From contig JAGLYT010000121.1 in the NCBI GenBank assembly GCA_023132075.1, forward strand, positions 1 through 5,268: a stretch of DNA of 5,268 bases, given 5' to 3'. Position numbers and translations under genes: made by a program. This DNA is from a bacterium. GTDB taxonomy: Bacteria > CBDUZB01 > JAGLHV01. Positions 5,264-5,268 of the stretch are shown here, piece by piece (the stretch's first letter is position 1; each line of letters begins with the position of its first letter). The notes beneath the pieces were generated by a model. That model had not been told where the DNA came from. It ran no database searches and saw nothing but the letters and a program-made list of their open reading frames with translations.

Positions 5264-5268
5264 GCCTT

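Overview
The window is AT-rich (roughly one third G+C by eye). It carries six bacterial genes, all on the minus strand, which encode central carbon metabolism enzymes. The cysteine-rich proteins, the oxygen-sensitive two-subunit class I fumarase and the LeuD-like aconitase-family subunit suggest an anaerobic bacterium, perhaps an uncultured lineage of the Omnitrophota/Aerophobota kind. That placement is a guess from style, not a phylogenetic result.

In transcription order (right to left) the genes are: a LeuD/aconitase-family small subunit (5127-4624); a 263-bp spacer; a short isocitrate dehydrogenase with NADP-type cofactor residues (4360-3272); malic enzyme (3282-2080); fumarase alpha (2083-1226); fumarase beta (1211-654); and nucleoside diphosphate kinase (651-211). 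From isocitrate dehydrogenase to Ndk the genes overlap by 11 and 4 bp or are separated by 14 and 2 bp, so they are almost certainly one operon. A plausible sigma-70-type promoter lies at 4447-4419, about 50 nt before the isocitrate dehydrogenase start. The small subunit probably belongs to an upstream unit whose large subunit lies beyond the right edge.

Together the enzymes give a partial TCA cycle: citrate/aconitate/isocitrate (small subunit plus an unseen large subunit), isocitrate to 2-oxoglutarate with NADPH, malate to pyruvate, and malate/fumarate interconversion. No malate dehydrogenase, citrate synthase or succinate-level enzymes are visible. Ndk balances the nucleoside triphosphate pool at the end of the operon.

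The non-coding parts (1-210, 4361-4623, 5128-5268) are packed with short dispersed repeats. A CTATGGACTATCGACTG word occurs at 1-22 and, inverted, at 4505-4526, so it brackets the five-gene operon. A second module, CCAGT...TAAGGCNGAT, occurs three times. There are also a C5/G5 hairpin, a REP-like palindrome and a 16-bp tandem repeat. I found no RNA gene, CRISPR array, transposase or obviously novel enzyme system. The points most worth a second look are the modular repeats, the substrate identity of the LeuD-like subunit, the cofactor prediction for isocitrate dehydrogenase, and cysteines at usually Gly/Ser/Ala positions near active sites.
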